Shown piece after piece: positions 23,209 to 33,021 of a DNA stretch of 64,000 bases (positions are counted from its first letter, which is position 1; the number at the start of each line of letters is the position of its first letter). This stretch comes from BRH-c54 sp965284565 (GTDB lineage: Bacteria; Bacteroidota; Bacteroidia; Flavobacteriales_E; Vicingaceae), in the NCBI GenBank assembly GCA_965284565.1, contig OZ260100.1, forward strand, positions 2,852,001-2,916,000, in the 5' to 3' direction. The translations under genes were made by a program, and so were the position numbers. The notes below the pieces were generated by a model. The model saw nothing but the letters and a program-made list of their open reading frames with translations. It searched no databases and was not told where the DNA came from.

Positions 23209-24246
23209 ATGAAAGGCAGAGGAAGTCAAATACAAGTGAATAACAAATTTGCTAAAACCGCTTATGTAAACGAACATATAGAAGGTATTGATGTACCTTT
23301 TTTGGAAGATACTAAAACCGAATACATTGCAGAATTTCCTAAAAAAATAGTCAACAAGGTGTATAGCCCTACTGTGCCCTTTGTTTATTCTATGAATCCA
23401 TATCAGGGCTGCGAACATGGTTGTGTGTATTGTTATGCGAGAGAAAGCCACCAATACTGGGGGTATGGAGCAGGATTAGATTTTGAACGTAAAATTATCT
23501 ACAAACCTGAAGCTCCTAAATTATTAGAAAAACAATTCAACACTAGAGGTTGGAAAGTCAGCCCTATTATGTTGTCGGGGAATACCGATTGCTACCAACC
23601 GATAGAAAGAAAGCTAAAAATTACAAGAGAAATACTAAAGGTTTGTCTAAAATACAAGCACCCTGTGAGCATCATTACCAAAAATGCGTTAATACAAAGA
23701 GATATTGATTTATTGATTCCTTTAGCAAAATTAAATTTAGTACATGTAAGTTTAAGCATTACTTCATTCGATAATAAATTAAGAAGCTTATTAGAACCAA
23801 GAACAGCTTCTGTACAAAAGAAACTAGAAACATTGGAGTTGTTATCCGCCAATAATATTCCTGTAAATGTGATGGTAGCTCCTATAATTCCCGGATTAAA
23901 CAGTCATGAAATTCCTAATATTGTTAAAAAAGTTGCAGCATCTGGAGCTTTATCTGTTGGTTATACTACAGTTAGGTTAAATGGAGAAATTGCTGAAATT
24001 TTTGAAGATTGGATACGCAAAACTTATCCCGAAAGAGCTGACAAAGTGTTGAATCAAATAAAAGAAATAAATAATGGTAGTTTAGAAAGTAAAGGCAAAA
24101 ATAGACTAAAGCTACATGGCGAAACGGCTGTAATGATAAAAAGTATGTTTGATATAGCCAGAAAAAAATACCTAAAAGGCAAAGTTTGGCCAGCTTATGA
24201 TTTAACTGCTTTTAGTCGACCAACTAGTCAATTGAGTTTGTTTTAA
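23209..24246 (+). CDS. radical SAM protein, PA0069/SplB-like family
   Basis: 345 residues. The radical SAM cluster motif is GCEHGCVYCYAR (CxxxCxxC), within NPYQGCEHGC at about residue 65, followed by GLDFERKIIYK, characteristic of the PA0069 group related to spore photoproduct lyase. It binds a 4Fe-4S cluster and SAM; the substrate is not established. Its partner across the divergent promoter is an S24 stress-type regulator, which fits a DNA-damage context by inference. Confidence 0.88.
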   Translation: MKGRGSQIQVNNKFAKTAYVNEHIEGIDVPFLEDTKTEYIAEFPKKIVNKVYSPTVPFVYSMNPYQGCEHGCVYCYARESHQYWGYGAGLDFERKIIYKPEAPKLLEKQFNTRGWKVSPIMLSGNTDCYQPIERKLKITREILKVCLKYKHPVSIITKNALIQRDIDLLIPLAKLNLVHVSLSITSFDNKLRSLLEPRTASVQKKLETLELLSANNIPVNVMVAPIIPGLNSHEIPNIVKKVAASGALSVGYTTVRLNGEIAEIFEDWIRKTYPERADKVLNQIKEINNGSLESKGKNRLKLHGETAVMIKSMFDIARKKYLKGKVWPAYDLTAFSRPTSQLSLF

Positions 24247-24273
24247 TATTGTCAAAATATCATATCCATTATC

Positions 24274-24457
24274 TGTCATCTCGAGTAAAGTTTTTCATTC
24301 CGAAGTATGAGGAATAGAAAAATGCTACCGAGAGATCTTCTGATTTATTGACCTATACAATTTTATTAAAGTCTATATTTTCTAAGCAATAAGATGTCTC
24401 TAGCTTCACTTTACTAAACTTCGTTCCTCAGCTTGTAAAATTTCGTTCGACATGACA
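24274..24457. repeat. 184-bp dispersed element, copy 2
   Basis: Same length and ends as 21407-21590 (TGTCATCTCGAG ... TTCGACATGACA). The interior matches well at the 3' side (AAGATGTCTCTAGCTTCA) and less at the 5' hairpin. Like copy 1, it sits just downstream of a plus-strand gene. Confidence 0.7.
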
Positions 24458-24483
24458 CTATTAAATGATTTTTTTTAGGGATT

Positions 24484-25437
24484 TTAATCTGCTAAAATAA
24501 GCGTATCATAAGTTACTCCATAACCACCCCAAACACCTAAACCACCACCTTCAATATTAGTGGTTACAGTAGTTGGTGCCGAAAAAGGATTTCCGGAACT
24601 CATAGCTGCAGCTTCAAAACTTTCCCAAAATTTAAAATGATAATAATCTATGGTGCAAAATTTTATTACAACTGTATCACCTTGCTGGTAGTAAAAAGAT
24701 GTTTCAGCTAAATCATCAGGAGCTTGAGAACCGGGTTCTTTTCCTCTACCAAAATTGGCTTCAAAAGTAAGTCCATTAAAAAATTGATCATCAAAGGCAG
24801 AACCAAAAATAGGTATAAATCGACTGTCCTTTCCAAGTCTTTTAGTGTAAAGTCTGTAAGCGTTTCCTAATTGTGGTGGATCTGAAAGTTCAAACCAAAT
24901 ATACCCGAAATTACTGTAGCCAGGTTGATCTTTATACCAATAACTATTCATAAAAACCAACGGAGGAATCTGAGTGGTTGATGTAAGGACTTCATCACCA
25001 GTGGAAATGTATAAGGAATACGTTTTACCTACTTCACCAAAAATGGTAGAATCTAATGTAGTATAAAGACAAAAGCCAAAGGTTTGTAAACTGCTTAGTG
25101 AAACTCCTATTAACTCTGCTACAGCGGGTAAAAGCGAATCAGGTAATTGGTTGGTACAAATTTCTGTAAGTTGCACCGTATTAGTTCCGTTTGAAACCGT
25201 TACTAAAGCATCACTTACAAATAAAGTTTGCAATGAGTTAATATCTGTTGGTTCAAAATATGGAGATGTTTTGGTTAAAATAACAAAAGGAGGTCTGCCT
25301 TGTTCTATGTTTCCTTCAACAACCAATTTGGTTTGTGCATCAGGTAAATCAATTTCTATTTCTTTTTCGCAAGAAACCAATGCCATTGCTAAGATAAGCA
25401 ACAGTAAGAAAGGAGTGATATGGTTTGATTTGTTCAT
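24484..25437 (-). CDS. DUF4249-family lipoprotein
   Basis: 317 residues with a lipoprotein signal (LILAMALVSCEKEIEIDLP; Cys23). EIDLPDAQTKLVVEGNIEQG is the typical DUF4249 start. Members are encoded next to TonB-dependent receptors and probably form the outer-membrane lid or partner. It follows the receptor gene on the same strand with an 11-base gap. Because that receptor has lost its N-terminal half here, the pair may no longer function. Confidence 0.85.
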   Translation of the reverse strand: MNKSNHITPFLLLLILAMALVSCEKEIEIDLPDAQTKLVVEGNIEQGRPPFVILTKTSPYFEPTDINSLQTLFVSDALVTVSNGTNTVQLTEICTNQLPDSLLPAVAELIGVSLSSLQTFGFCLYTTLDSTIFGEVGKTYSLYISTGDEVLTSTTQIPPLVFMNSYWYKDQPGYSNFGYIWFELSDPPQLGNAYRLYTKRLGKDSRFIPIFGSAFDDQFFNGLTFEANFGRGKEPGSQAPDDLAETSFYYQQGDTVVIKFCTIDYYHFKFWESFEAAAMSSGNPFSAPTTVTTNIEGGGLGVWGGYGVTYDTLILAD

Positions 25438-25448
25438 AATAATTGGTT

Positions 25449-27158
25449 TTAAAAACTAAAGTTCCACGATATGGAAGGTATAATCCCAAATAATGAAACT
25501 TGTTTTGCTTTAATATCTAAACTACCATTGTAAACATTTCCTTCGTTAGAGAAGTATATGAAATAAGGGTTTTTTCTGTTGTAAAGATTGTAGATAGAGA
25601 AATTCCAGCTCGATTTAAACTTTTTTGTTTCTTTACCTTTAAGTGTTAAAGCCACATCCATTCTATGGAAAGCTTCCATTCTGTATGAATTTCTTTCACC
25701 ATATTGATTTACAATTCTTCCTTCTATAATATAACGAGCTACAGGAAGTGTTAATGCATTTCCTGAAGCATACACCCAAGTTGCTCCTAAAATTAAACGG
25801 TCGGAAATTTCGTAATTGAAAACTACCGATGCATCATGCCTTCTATCATATCTTGGATAAAATGGTTTTCCATTGTTCAAATCATCAAATTGTCTTTTTG
25901 TCCAAGCTAATGTATAACCTATCCAGCCATTAAATTTACCTACTTTTTTCTTTAAGAAAAACTCAGCACCATACGACCAACCTTTACCAAAGGTAAGGTT
26001 GTTATCTACATTTGTTCCCCCATCATCTTGTGGCATTACTCCATCTTTATATTCTACTTGGTTTTTCATATCTTTATAATACACTTCAACAGATGTTTCC
26101 CATTTATTTTTAAAAATATTCCTAAAATAACCTAGAGTATATTGTGTGGAGAATTGGGGTTTGGTTACTTCAGTACTCGGAATCCATTGGTCTGTAGGTA
26201 ATGAGACCGAAGCCAAAGTAGCTAAATGTATGTATTGATAATTTTGTGCAAACGAAGCTTTAACAGAAGCTTTATCGTTAAAAGCATAACGGGTAATAAA
26301 TCTTGGTTCCAACCCTTGATACAGTTTTACGGTCTCACCTTTACCATATTCAACAGTATCTATAGGAGCACCTCTTTCATCATTATTATAACGTTTAAAC
26401 GGTCCTATATGCTGGTAAATAGTATATCTTAATCCAGGTTGGATTTTCAGTTTTTCACTAATATCCCATTCATCAGAAAGGTATAAAGCACCTTCATTGG
26501 CGTAATTAATAATTACATCTCCAGTATTAAATTCAACATCGGCAGAACTTACTTCGGCACTATTGGGAGTAAATTTATGAAAGGTATAAGCTCCTCCAAA
26601 CTTTATTTTATGTAAAATGGAAGGTAAATAAGTATAGTCAGCTTTTAAATTGTAATCGGTAATTCCTGAATATAATCCAAATTCAAATTGATCTTGTTTA
26701 GCAATTACTTTAAACCTATAATCGGTAAAAGAAGCAGTAACATCTCCATAAAAATCATCATTAAAAATATGGCTCCATTTCAGAGCAACTATACTGTTTC
26801 CCCAAGGTGTGTTTAATTCAAAACCATCATCTGAATTTTTAAAAGTAAATACATCTCTACCCAAATAACCACTTAAACTCAATTTATCTTTTGATGATAA
26901 AATATAGTTGAATTTGGCATTAAAATCATAAAAATAATAATTACTTCCTTTAAATTTAGAGGAATCGCTAACAAATGGTTGTGCCAAATCTCCTGCATAA
27001 GTTCTTCTGGCAGAAACCAAAAAAGCGGCTGTGTCTTTTTTTATTGGTCCTTGTACTGTTAATCTGGATGAAATCACTCCTATTCCGCCATCAACTTTAA
27101 ATTTTTTCATATCCCCATTATTCATGGAAATATCTAAAACAGAAGACAGCCTTCCCCC
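25449..27158 (-). pseudogene. TonB-dependent receptor, 5'-truncated (beta-barrel part only)
   Basis: The frame from an ATG at 27125 encodes 558 residues of a TonB receptor barrel. In the same frame GGRLSSVLDIS continues upstream to 27158, a motif that in intact receptors sits at the end of the plug. The signal peptide, carboxypeptidase-like domain and plug, roughly 200-280 residues, are missing. Upstream of 27158 the DNA belongs to a DinB-like gene in another frame. Without signal and plug it cannot be a working receptor. Either a real deletion or an assembly misjoin. Confidence 0.8.
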
Positions 27159-27394
27159 ATGGCTCTGTAATTAAAAATTCGTTCTGTATCTATAATGTGA
27201 AGCAACATTTCTTTAATCGTCCATTTATCTTCGGCATACTTATAAGAGCTATTTTCTTCATCTAACAATTTACATAATTTTTTAAATTTTTTAGTAGCTT
27301 TTTTTAATGCGGTTACTACATCTTCCTCTTCAACCATGCTTATGTAATTTTTAAAATAAGCTGCAAAATCAGCAGAAATCAGTTCTTCTTTCAT
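27134..27394 (-). pseudogene. DinB-family protein, 3'-truncated
   Basis: 86 codons. The N-terminal half matches DinB/DfsB-type four-helix proteins (KWTIKEMLLHIIDTERIFNYRA), which normally run to about 170 residues. After NYRA at about 27161 the frame enters the receptor gene and gives MGEGCLLF and a stop. The C-terminal half, with its metal-binding His, is gone. The break is the partner of the receptor truncation. Confidence 0.8.
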
Positions 27395-27464
27395 GTTTAA
27401 TTTTAGATTAATTTATTTTTTATAAAAGTAACATAATTCCTTTTAAAAATAAATGAATAAAACC

Positions 27465-27472
27465 TATTTTTG
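27465..27472 (+). promoter_or_regulatory. -7 promoter box of the phosphohexomutase gene
   Basis: TATTTTTG, 21 bases before the ATG at 27494. Confidence 0.45.
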
Positions 27473-27493
27473 AAACCCATTAAAATAAAAAAC

Positions 27494-28906
27494 ATGTATA
27501 AAATAAAATTTGGAACAGACGGATGGAGAGCCATCATTGCTAAAGAATATACCGTAGATAATTTACTTAGAGTGGTTTTAGGAACTACTGCTTGGTTAAA
27601 ACAAAGAACAAGTTCACCCTCTATCGTACTCGGACATGATTGTCGTTTTGCCGGAGAATTATTTGCAGAAAGTGCTGCCAAAGTATTTGCTGATAATGGT
27701 GTTAAAGTATATTTAGCCAAAGGACCTGTTAGTACGCCTATGGTAAGTTTAGGAGCTTTTAAGCAAAAAACTTCGTTGGGAATTATTTTAACAGCCTCTC
27801 ACAATCCACCATCTTATGCAGGTTTTAAATTAAAAGGTTCTTTTGGTGGTCCATTACTTCCTAAAGAAATTCAAGAGGTAGAAGATTTAATTCCCGATAA
27901 CAACAATGTTGATATAGATACCTTGCATTTAGAAGATTTTGTAAAAGCTGGAATGGTAGAATACATTGACTTAGAAACTATATATGTGAACCATGTTGAA
28001 GAAAATTTTGATATGGAAGCTATTCGTAACTCAAATATGAATTTTGCTTTTGATGCGATGTATGGCTCAGCTCAGGATGTAATGAGAAGATTAATGCCCG
28101 ACATTGATTTTTTACATTGTGAACATAACCCGGGTTTTAATGGTACGCCACCCGAGCCTATTCACAGAAACTTACAAGAATTTTCTGATTTAATAAAACT
28201 TTCTGACGGAGAAATCGATTGCGGTTTAGCAACAGATGGAGATGGCGATAGAATTGGTTTGTACAACAGCAAAGGTGTTTTTATAGATTCTCATCATATT
28301 GTATTGTTATTAATTAAATACTTGGTGGAAGAGAAAAAACAAAGCGGAAAAGTAGTTATTTCTTTTTCTTTAAGTCCTAAAATTCAAAAAATGTGCGAGC
28401 ATTACGGATTAGATTATGAAGTGGTTAAGATTGGATTTAAACACATAGCTGGTATTATGCTAGAAGAAGATGTGTTATTAGGTGGAGAAGAATCTGGTGG
28501 GATTGCCATAAAAGGTCATATCCCTGAAAGAGACGGTATTTGGATGGGCTTAGTAATTTGGGAATACATGGTAAAATCAGGTAAAACTTTAGATGAATTA
28601 ATTGAAGAAGTATATAAAATTGTAGGTGCTTTTAAATATGAAAGAATTGATTTACACTTAAAGGAAGAAGATAAATTACGTATTGTATCTAATTGTGAAA
28701 AAGGAGTTTACACTTCTTTTGGTGATTTAGAAGTGAGAAAAGTAGAAACCATTGATGGTTTTAAATATTTCTTTGATAATGATGAATGGGTAATGATTAG
28801 AGCTTCGGGAACTGAACCTGTTTTAAGAACTTATGCAGGAGCAGAAACCAATGAAGCCGCTTTTAAGTTATTAGAAAAAACGCATCAAACTATTAATAAT
28901 AATTAG
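27494..28906 (+). CDS. phosphoglucomutase/phosphomannomutase family enzyme
   Basis: 470 residues from the ATG at 27494 (a TTG at 27470 is less likely). It opens IKFGTDGWRAIIA. The catalytic phosphoserine loop is LTASHNPP, the metal loop DGDGDR, the sugar-binding loop GGEESGG and the phosphate-binding loop RASGTEPVLR. It interconverts hexose 1- and 6-phosphates for nucleotide-sugar and glycan synthesis. Sugar preference cannot be told by eye. RNase HII starts six bases after its stop, so the two are co-transcribed. Confidence 0.92.
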   Translation: MYKIKFGTDGWRAIIAKEYTVDNLLRVVLGTTAWLKQRTSSPSIVLGHDCRFAGELFAESAAKVFADNGVKVYLAKGPVSTPMVSLGAFKQKTSLGIILTASHNPPSYAGFKLKGSFGGPLLPKEIQEVEDLIPDNNNVDIDTLHLEDFVKAGMVEYIDLETIYVNHVEENFDMEAIRNSNMNFAFDAMYGSAQDVMRRLMPDIDFLHCEHNPGFNGTPPEPIHRNLQEFSDLIKLSDGEIDCGLATDGDGDRIGLYNSKGVFIDSHHIVLLLIKYLVEEKKQSGKVVISFSLSPKIQKMCEHYGLDYEVVKIGFKHIAGIMLEEDVLLGGEESGGIAIKGHIPERDGIWMGLVIWEYMVKSGKTLDELIEEVYKIVGAFKYERIDLHLKEEDKLRIVSNCEKGVYTSFGDLEVRKVETIDGFKYFFDNDEWVMIRASGTEPVLRTYAGAETNEAAFKLLEKTHQTINNN

Positions 28907-28912
28907 GTCATT

Positions 28913-29518
28913 TTGTTAGCTTCATCTTACCAGAGAAAACTTATTGAAGCCGGTTGTGATGAAGCAGGCAGAGGTTGTCTTGCTGGTCCAGTTTATGCTG
29001 CAGCTGTAATTTTACCTAAAAATTACAAAAACAATTTGCTTAATGATTCCAAAAAGCTTTCTGAAAAAAATAGAAATCAACTCCGCATTGAAATTGAAAG
29101 AGATGCCTTAGCTTTTGGCGTTGGTATTGTCGATAATCAAAAAATTGATGAAATTAATATTTTAAAAGCTTCTTTTTTAGCAATGCATTTAGCTGTTGAA
29201 CAGCTCAACACAACTCCAGAATTACTTTTAATTGACGGAAATAGATTTACTCCCTACCCTTCTATTCCACACAAATGTATAATAAAAGGAGATGCTAAAT
29301 TTTTATCTATAGCTGCTGCTTCTATATTAGCAAAAACTTACAGGGATGAGTTTTTAGAAAAAATGCACCAAGAATTTCCTGTTTATGATTGGAGCAAAAA
29401 CAAAGCTTATCCCACAAAAAAACACCGAGAAAGTATTATAAAACATGGTATTACTCCTTATCACAGGAAATCGTTCAACTTATTTCCTAGACAACAAAGG
29501 TTAGACTTAGAGTTTTAA
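28913..29518 (+). CDS. rnhB: ribonuclease HII
   Basis: 201 residues. IEAGCDEAGRGCLAGPV carries the catalytic Asp-Glu pair; LLIDGNRF and AAASILAKTYRDEF hold further conserved residues. It cuts RNA in RNA-DNA hybrids and at single ribonucleotides. No in-frame ATG fits: the likely start is the TTG at 28913, giving MLASSYQRKLIEAGCDE, which matches the family's N terminus. It lies six bases after the phosphohexomutase stop and its end overlaps the convergent fahA gene by four bases. Confidence 0.93.
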   Translation: MLASSYQRKLIEAGCDEAGRGCLAGPVYAAAVILPKNYKNNLLNDSKKLSEKNRNQLRIEIERDALAFGVGIVDNQKIDEINILKASFLAMHLAVEQLNTTPELLLIDGNRFTPYPSIPHKCIIKGDAKFLSIAAASILAKTYRDEFLEKMHQEFPVYDWSKNKAYPTKKHRESIIKHGITPYHRKSFNLFPRQQRLDLEF

Positions 29519-30771
29519 ACTGTTGGTAATACCTTAGTTCTTACTTCACCAAAACCAACTCTAACACCATTTTTTTGTGCAAAACCACGCATAATAACGG
29601 TATCGTTATCTAAAATAAATTTACGTTCAGAACCATCGGTCATAGCAACACTTTTACTTCCTTTCCAAGAGATTTCTAACATAGAACCATAAGCAGATTC
29701 ATCATTTCCGGAAATTGTTCCCGATGCCATCATATCTCCGGCTTTTATATTACAACCATTAACGGTATGGTGAGCCAATTGTTGGTTCATGTTCCAATAC
29801 ATATATTTATAATTAGAATTAGAAACTACTTTTTCCTTTGTATTTTCAGGTTGAATAGCTACTTCTAAATTGATGTCGATATGTTTATTTCCTTCATATT
29901 GTAAGTAATCAAACACTTTTGGTTCTTGTACGGGACCTGAAACTCTGAAAGGCTCAAGAGCATCTAAAGTTACTATCCATGGTGAAATAGAGGAAGCAAA
30001 GTTTTTAGCTAAAAATGGACCTAAAGGCACATATTCCCATTTTTGAATATCTCTAGCACTCCAATCATTAAATACACACATTCCAAAAATATAATCATCT
30101 GCTTCTTTTGTAGAAATAGATTGACCCAAGGCTTTTCCGTTGTAAGTAATAAAAGCCATTTCCAACTCAAAATCCAACAATTTACAAGGACCAAAAACCG
30201 GTGGTTCATTGTCATTTGGTTTTTGTTGACCTTTTGGCCTATGTATTGGCGTTCCTGAAACTACAATTGAAGACGACCTTCCGTGGTAACCAACAGGAAT
30301 GTGTTTCCAGTTTGGAAGTAAAGCATTGTTTGGATCTCTGAACATGCAGCCAACATTATAAGCATGTTGTTCACTGGAATAAAAATCGGTATAATCGCCT
30401 ATTCTAATAGGCATTAACATTTCTACTTCACTAATAGTATGCAAGGCTGATTTAATTCCATCATTTTCTTTATTCGCTGCATTTTCAAGACTAAAAATAG
30501 CTGAAATTTCATCTCTTACCTGACGGGTAAACGATTTACCTAGTTTTATAAAACTATTTAGTTTATATGATTTGAATACATCTGAATCTACATCAAAATA
30601 ACCAAGTTTAGCTAGTTGGTGTAAATTTATTACCGTATTTCCTATTCTACTAGCCACGAAAACTTGCTTACCTGATTTTACCACACCAAAAGGTATATTC
30701 TGAATGGGAAAATCACTGTTTTCAGGCACTTCTATCCAACTTTTTAATTCCGGGTTGTTTGCTTTAATCAT
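29515..30771 (-). CDS. fahA: fumarylacetoacetase
   Basis: 418 residues. Metal- and substrate-binding motifs are visible: DFYSSEQHA (about 130), GYHGRSSS (active-site His region), DFELEMAF, and FNDWSARDIQKWEYVPLGPF. It hydrolyses fumarylacetoacetate to fumarate and acetoacetate, the last step of tyrosine degradation. Length is normal. No other tyrosine-pathway gene is adjacent. Convergent with rnhB. Confidence 0.93.
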   Translation of the reverse strand: MIKANNPELKSWIEVPENSDFPIQNIPFGVVKSGKQVFVASRIGNTVINLHQLAKLGYFDVDSDVFKSYKLNSFIKLGKSFTRQVRDEISAIFSLENAANKENDGIKSALHTISEVEMLMPIRIGDYTDFYSSEQHAYNVGCMFRDPNNALLPNWKHIPVGYHGRSSSIVVSGTPIHRPKGQQKPNDNEPPVFGPCKLLDFELEMAFITYNGKALGQSISTKEADDYIFGMCVFNDWSARDIQKWEYVPLGPFLAKNFASSISPWIVTLDALEPFRVSGPVQEPKVFDYLQYEGNKHIDINLEVAIQPENTKEKVVSNSNYKYMYWNMNQQLAHHTVNGCNIKAGDMMASGTISGNDESAYGSMLEISWKGSKSVAMTDGSERKFILDNDTVIMRGFAQKNGVRVGFGEVRTKVLPTV

Positions 30772-30826
30772 AGTTTTAATATTTTTTAGTTTTTATGAAG
30801 ACCGTCTTCTGTCTTCTGACTTTTTT

Positions 30827-32101
30827 CTATTCTCCTTTAAAAAGAGGGTACTGTTCCATTAAATTATTTATTTCTTCTCTTACATTAGCAATGGTTTTTT
30901 CATCTCTATGCGTAATTACCAAGTCCATCCAATCTACAATTTTAATCATATCTTTTTCCATCAAACCTCTTGTGGTAACGGCTGCTGTGCCTATTCTTAT
31001 TCCAGAAGTTACAAACGGAGATTTATCATCAAAAGGAACCATGTTTTTGTTTACCGTAATATCAGCCTCCACCAATAAATTCTCTGCTTCTTTTCCGGTA
31101 ATATTTTTAGAACGCAAATCAATTAACATACAATGATTGTCTGTTCCTCCAGAAACAACACCATAGCCTCTTTTCATTAATTCATCAGCCATAACTTTGG
31201 CATTTTTTATTACTTGCTGACAGTAACTCATGTATTCTTCCGACAATGCTTCTTTAAAAGCTACCGCTTTAGCTGCAATAACATGTTCTAAGGGACCACC
31301 TTGGGTACCCGGAAAAACTGCTCCATCTAACATGGCTGACATCATTTTAACCTCTCCTTTTGGAGTTTTAATTCCCCATGGGTTTTCAAAATCTTGTCCC
31401 ATCATAATTAAACCACCTCTTGGTCCTCTAAGAGTTTTGTGTGTAGTTGTAGTAACTACATGACAATGAGGTAGCGGGTCGTTTAATAAGCCTCTAGCAA
31501 TTAAGCCGGAAGGATGCGAAATATCTGCTAACAATAAAGCACCTACTTTATCGGCTAATTTCCTCATGCGTTCATAATCCCAATCGCGAGAATAAGCAGA
31601 AGCCCCAGCAATAATTAATTGAGGTTTTTCTTCTAAAGCAATTTTTTCCATTGCTTCATAATCAACTCTTCCACTTGTTTTATCTACTCCATAAAATGAA
31701 GTTTCATATAATTTTCCTGAAAAATTTACCGGAGAGCCGTGCGTTAAATGTCCACCATGCGATAAGTCGAAACCAAGAGTTTTATCTCCGGGTTTTAACA
31801 CAGCCAACATAACAGCAGCATTAGCTTGCGAACCCGAATGAGGTTGCACATTTACCCAAGCTGCATTAAATAATTCTTTTGCTCTGTCAATTGCTAACTG
31901 TTCAATTTCATCCACTACTTCGCAACCACCATAATAACGCTTAAAAGGCAAACCTTCAGCATACTTGTTTGTTAGCACACTTCCCATAGCTTGCATTACC
32001 TGAGAACTAACATAATTTTCTGAAGCAATTAGCTCCACACCTACACTTTGGCGGTGTTCTTCTTCTTGAATCAAATCAAAAATAACGGTATCCTTTATCA
32101 T
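30827..32101 (-). CDS. glyA: serine hydroxymethyltransferase
   Basis: 424 residues from the ATG at 32101; an upstream in-frame start at 32131 would lie over the promoter and is rejected. Motifs: ELIASENYVS near the start, YYGGCEVVDEIE, DISHPSGL, and TTTTHKTLRGPRGG holding the PLP lysine. It converts serine and tetrahydrofolate to glycine and methylene-tetrahydrofolate. A TACCTTTG box at 32129-32136 gives a short leader. Confidence 0.95.
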   Translation of the reverse strand: MIKDTVIFDLIQEEEHRQSVGVELIASENYVSSQVMQAMGSVLTNKYAEGLPFKRYYGGCEVVDEIEQLAIDRAKELFNAAWVNVQPHSGSQANAAVMLAVLKPGDKTLGFDLSHGGHLTHGSPVNFSGKLYETSFYGVDKTSGRVDYEAMEKIALEEKPQLIIAGASAYSRDWDYERMRKLADKVGALLLADISHPSGLIARGLLNDPLPHCHVVTTTTHKTLRGPRGGLIMMGQDFENPWGIKTPKGEVKMMSAMLDGAVFPGTQGGPLEHVIAAKAVAFKEALSEEYMSYCQQVIKNAKVMADELMKRGYGVVSGGTDNHCMLIDLRSKNITGKEAENLLVEADITVNKNMVPFDDKSPFVTSGIRIGTAAVTTRGLMEKDMIKIVDWMDLVITHRDEKTIANVREEINNLMEQYPLFKGE

Positions 32102-32128
32102 TAATAACAGCTTAAATAAATATTGCCG

Positions 32129-32136
32129 CAAAGGTA
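32129..32136 (-). promoter_or_regulatory. -7 promoter box of glyA
   Basis: TACCTTTG on the minus strand. Predicted start near 32122, about 20 bases before the ATG at 32101. Confidence 0.5.
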
Positions 32137-32196
32137 TAAATATTTTGATGTGTTATAAAGTTTATAACTTCATTTGTTTAAGGAAAAATAGATTTT

Positions 32197-32850
32197 TTAC
32201 CAAGTAGAAAATGGAGGGCCAAAACTGTTATCGAAACCTGCCCCAATACCAGAGTTAAAACCGCCAAATCTGTTGTAAGGATTAAAGCTATCGTTAACTC
32301 TAATTTCACCACTAATGGTAAAACCACTTGGCGATTTGTACTCTACGAAACCAGAATAACCTACTCTTTCCATTGGAGATATATTACTATTAGAATACGA
32401 ATAATAAGGATTGTTAAAAGTAGTTGCATTATAAAAAATAGAACCGCCTACCGACCATCTTTCATCTATTTGGTACTTAGCCGCAACATAACCATAAAAT
32501 TGAGAGATATTACCTGTAAAAGGTTGGTAGCCATAGTCTGTAAACATAGGCATGTTATTGGCACTTACATTTTGATAAGTAACGCCCGCATTTATACTCC
32601 ATTTTTTGGTGAGTTGATAAGTAACTGAAGGATTGTAGTAAGTTCCAAAGCTTCCGTTAGACATTATCATTGCTCCAAATCTGAAATTATAATTTAATTT
32701 ATCTATCGGACTTAAAGAGTCGTAAGGAATTGCATATTCATCACCCTGATTGTAAATTAAGCTATCCGACTTATTAGTTTGAGCCGATAAAACAAGCACA
32801 AACATCAATATAAAAGTGGTGAGTAGAATATGTTTAGAAAAGCTTTTCAC
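32197..32850 (-). CDS. outer-membrane beta-barrel-like protein of unknown function
   Basis: 217 residues with a signal peptide (1-23, ending LSAQ). After an acidic linker the chain alternates polar and aromatic residues in strand-like blocks (WSINAGVTYQNV, FYGYVAAKYQI, WSVGGSIFYNAT), as in small outer-membrane barrels. Asn, Tyr, Gly and Phe are abundant toward the end. No specific family recognised. Single gene between glyA and tamB. Confidence 0.65.
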   Translation of the reverse strand: MKSFSKHILLTTFILMFVLVLSAQTNKSDSLIYNQGDEYAIPYDSLSPIDKLNYNFRFGAMIMSNGSFGTYYNPSVTYQLTKKWSINAGVTYQNVSANNMPMFTDYGYQPFTGNISQFYGYVAAKYQIDERWSVGGSIFYNATTFNNPYYSYSNSNISPMERVGYSGFVEYKSPSGFTISGEIRVNDSFNPYNRFGGFNSGIGAGFDNSFGPPFSTW

Positions 32851-33021
32851 AATAGTTTTTTAAGAATCGAGGTAAAATTACATAATTTTTAATTCATTGA
32901 TGCCTTAAGATTTGTTAAAAAAACATGGCACAATAGTTGAAATGAAATGATTGTTAGTTTTTTAATTAAAAGTTTTAGGTTTAAAAAGGTCTTTGGGAAT
33001 TACTTCTCAAAGGCTTTTTTT

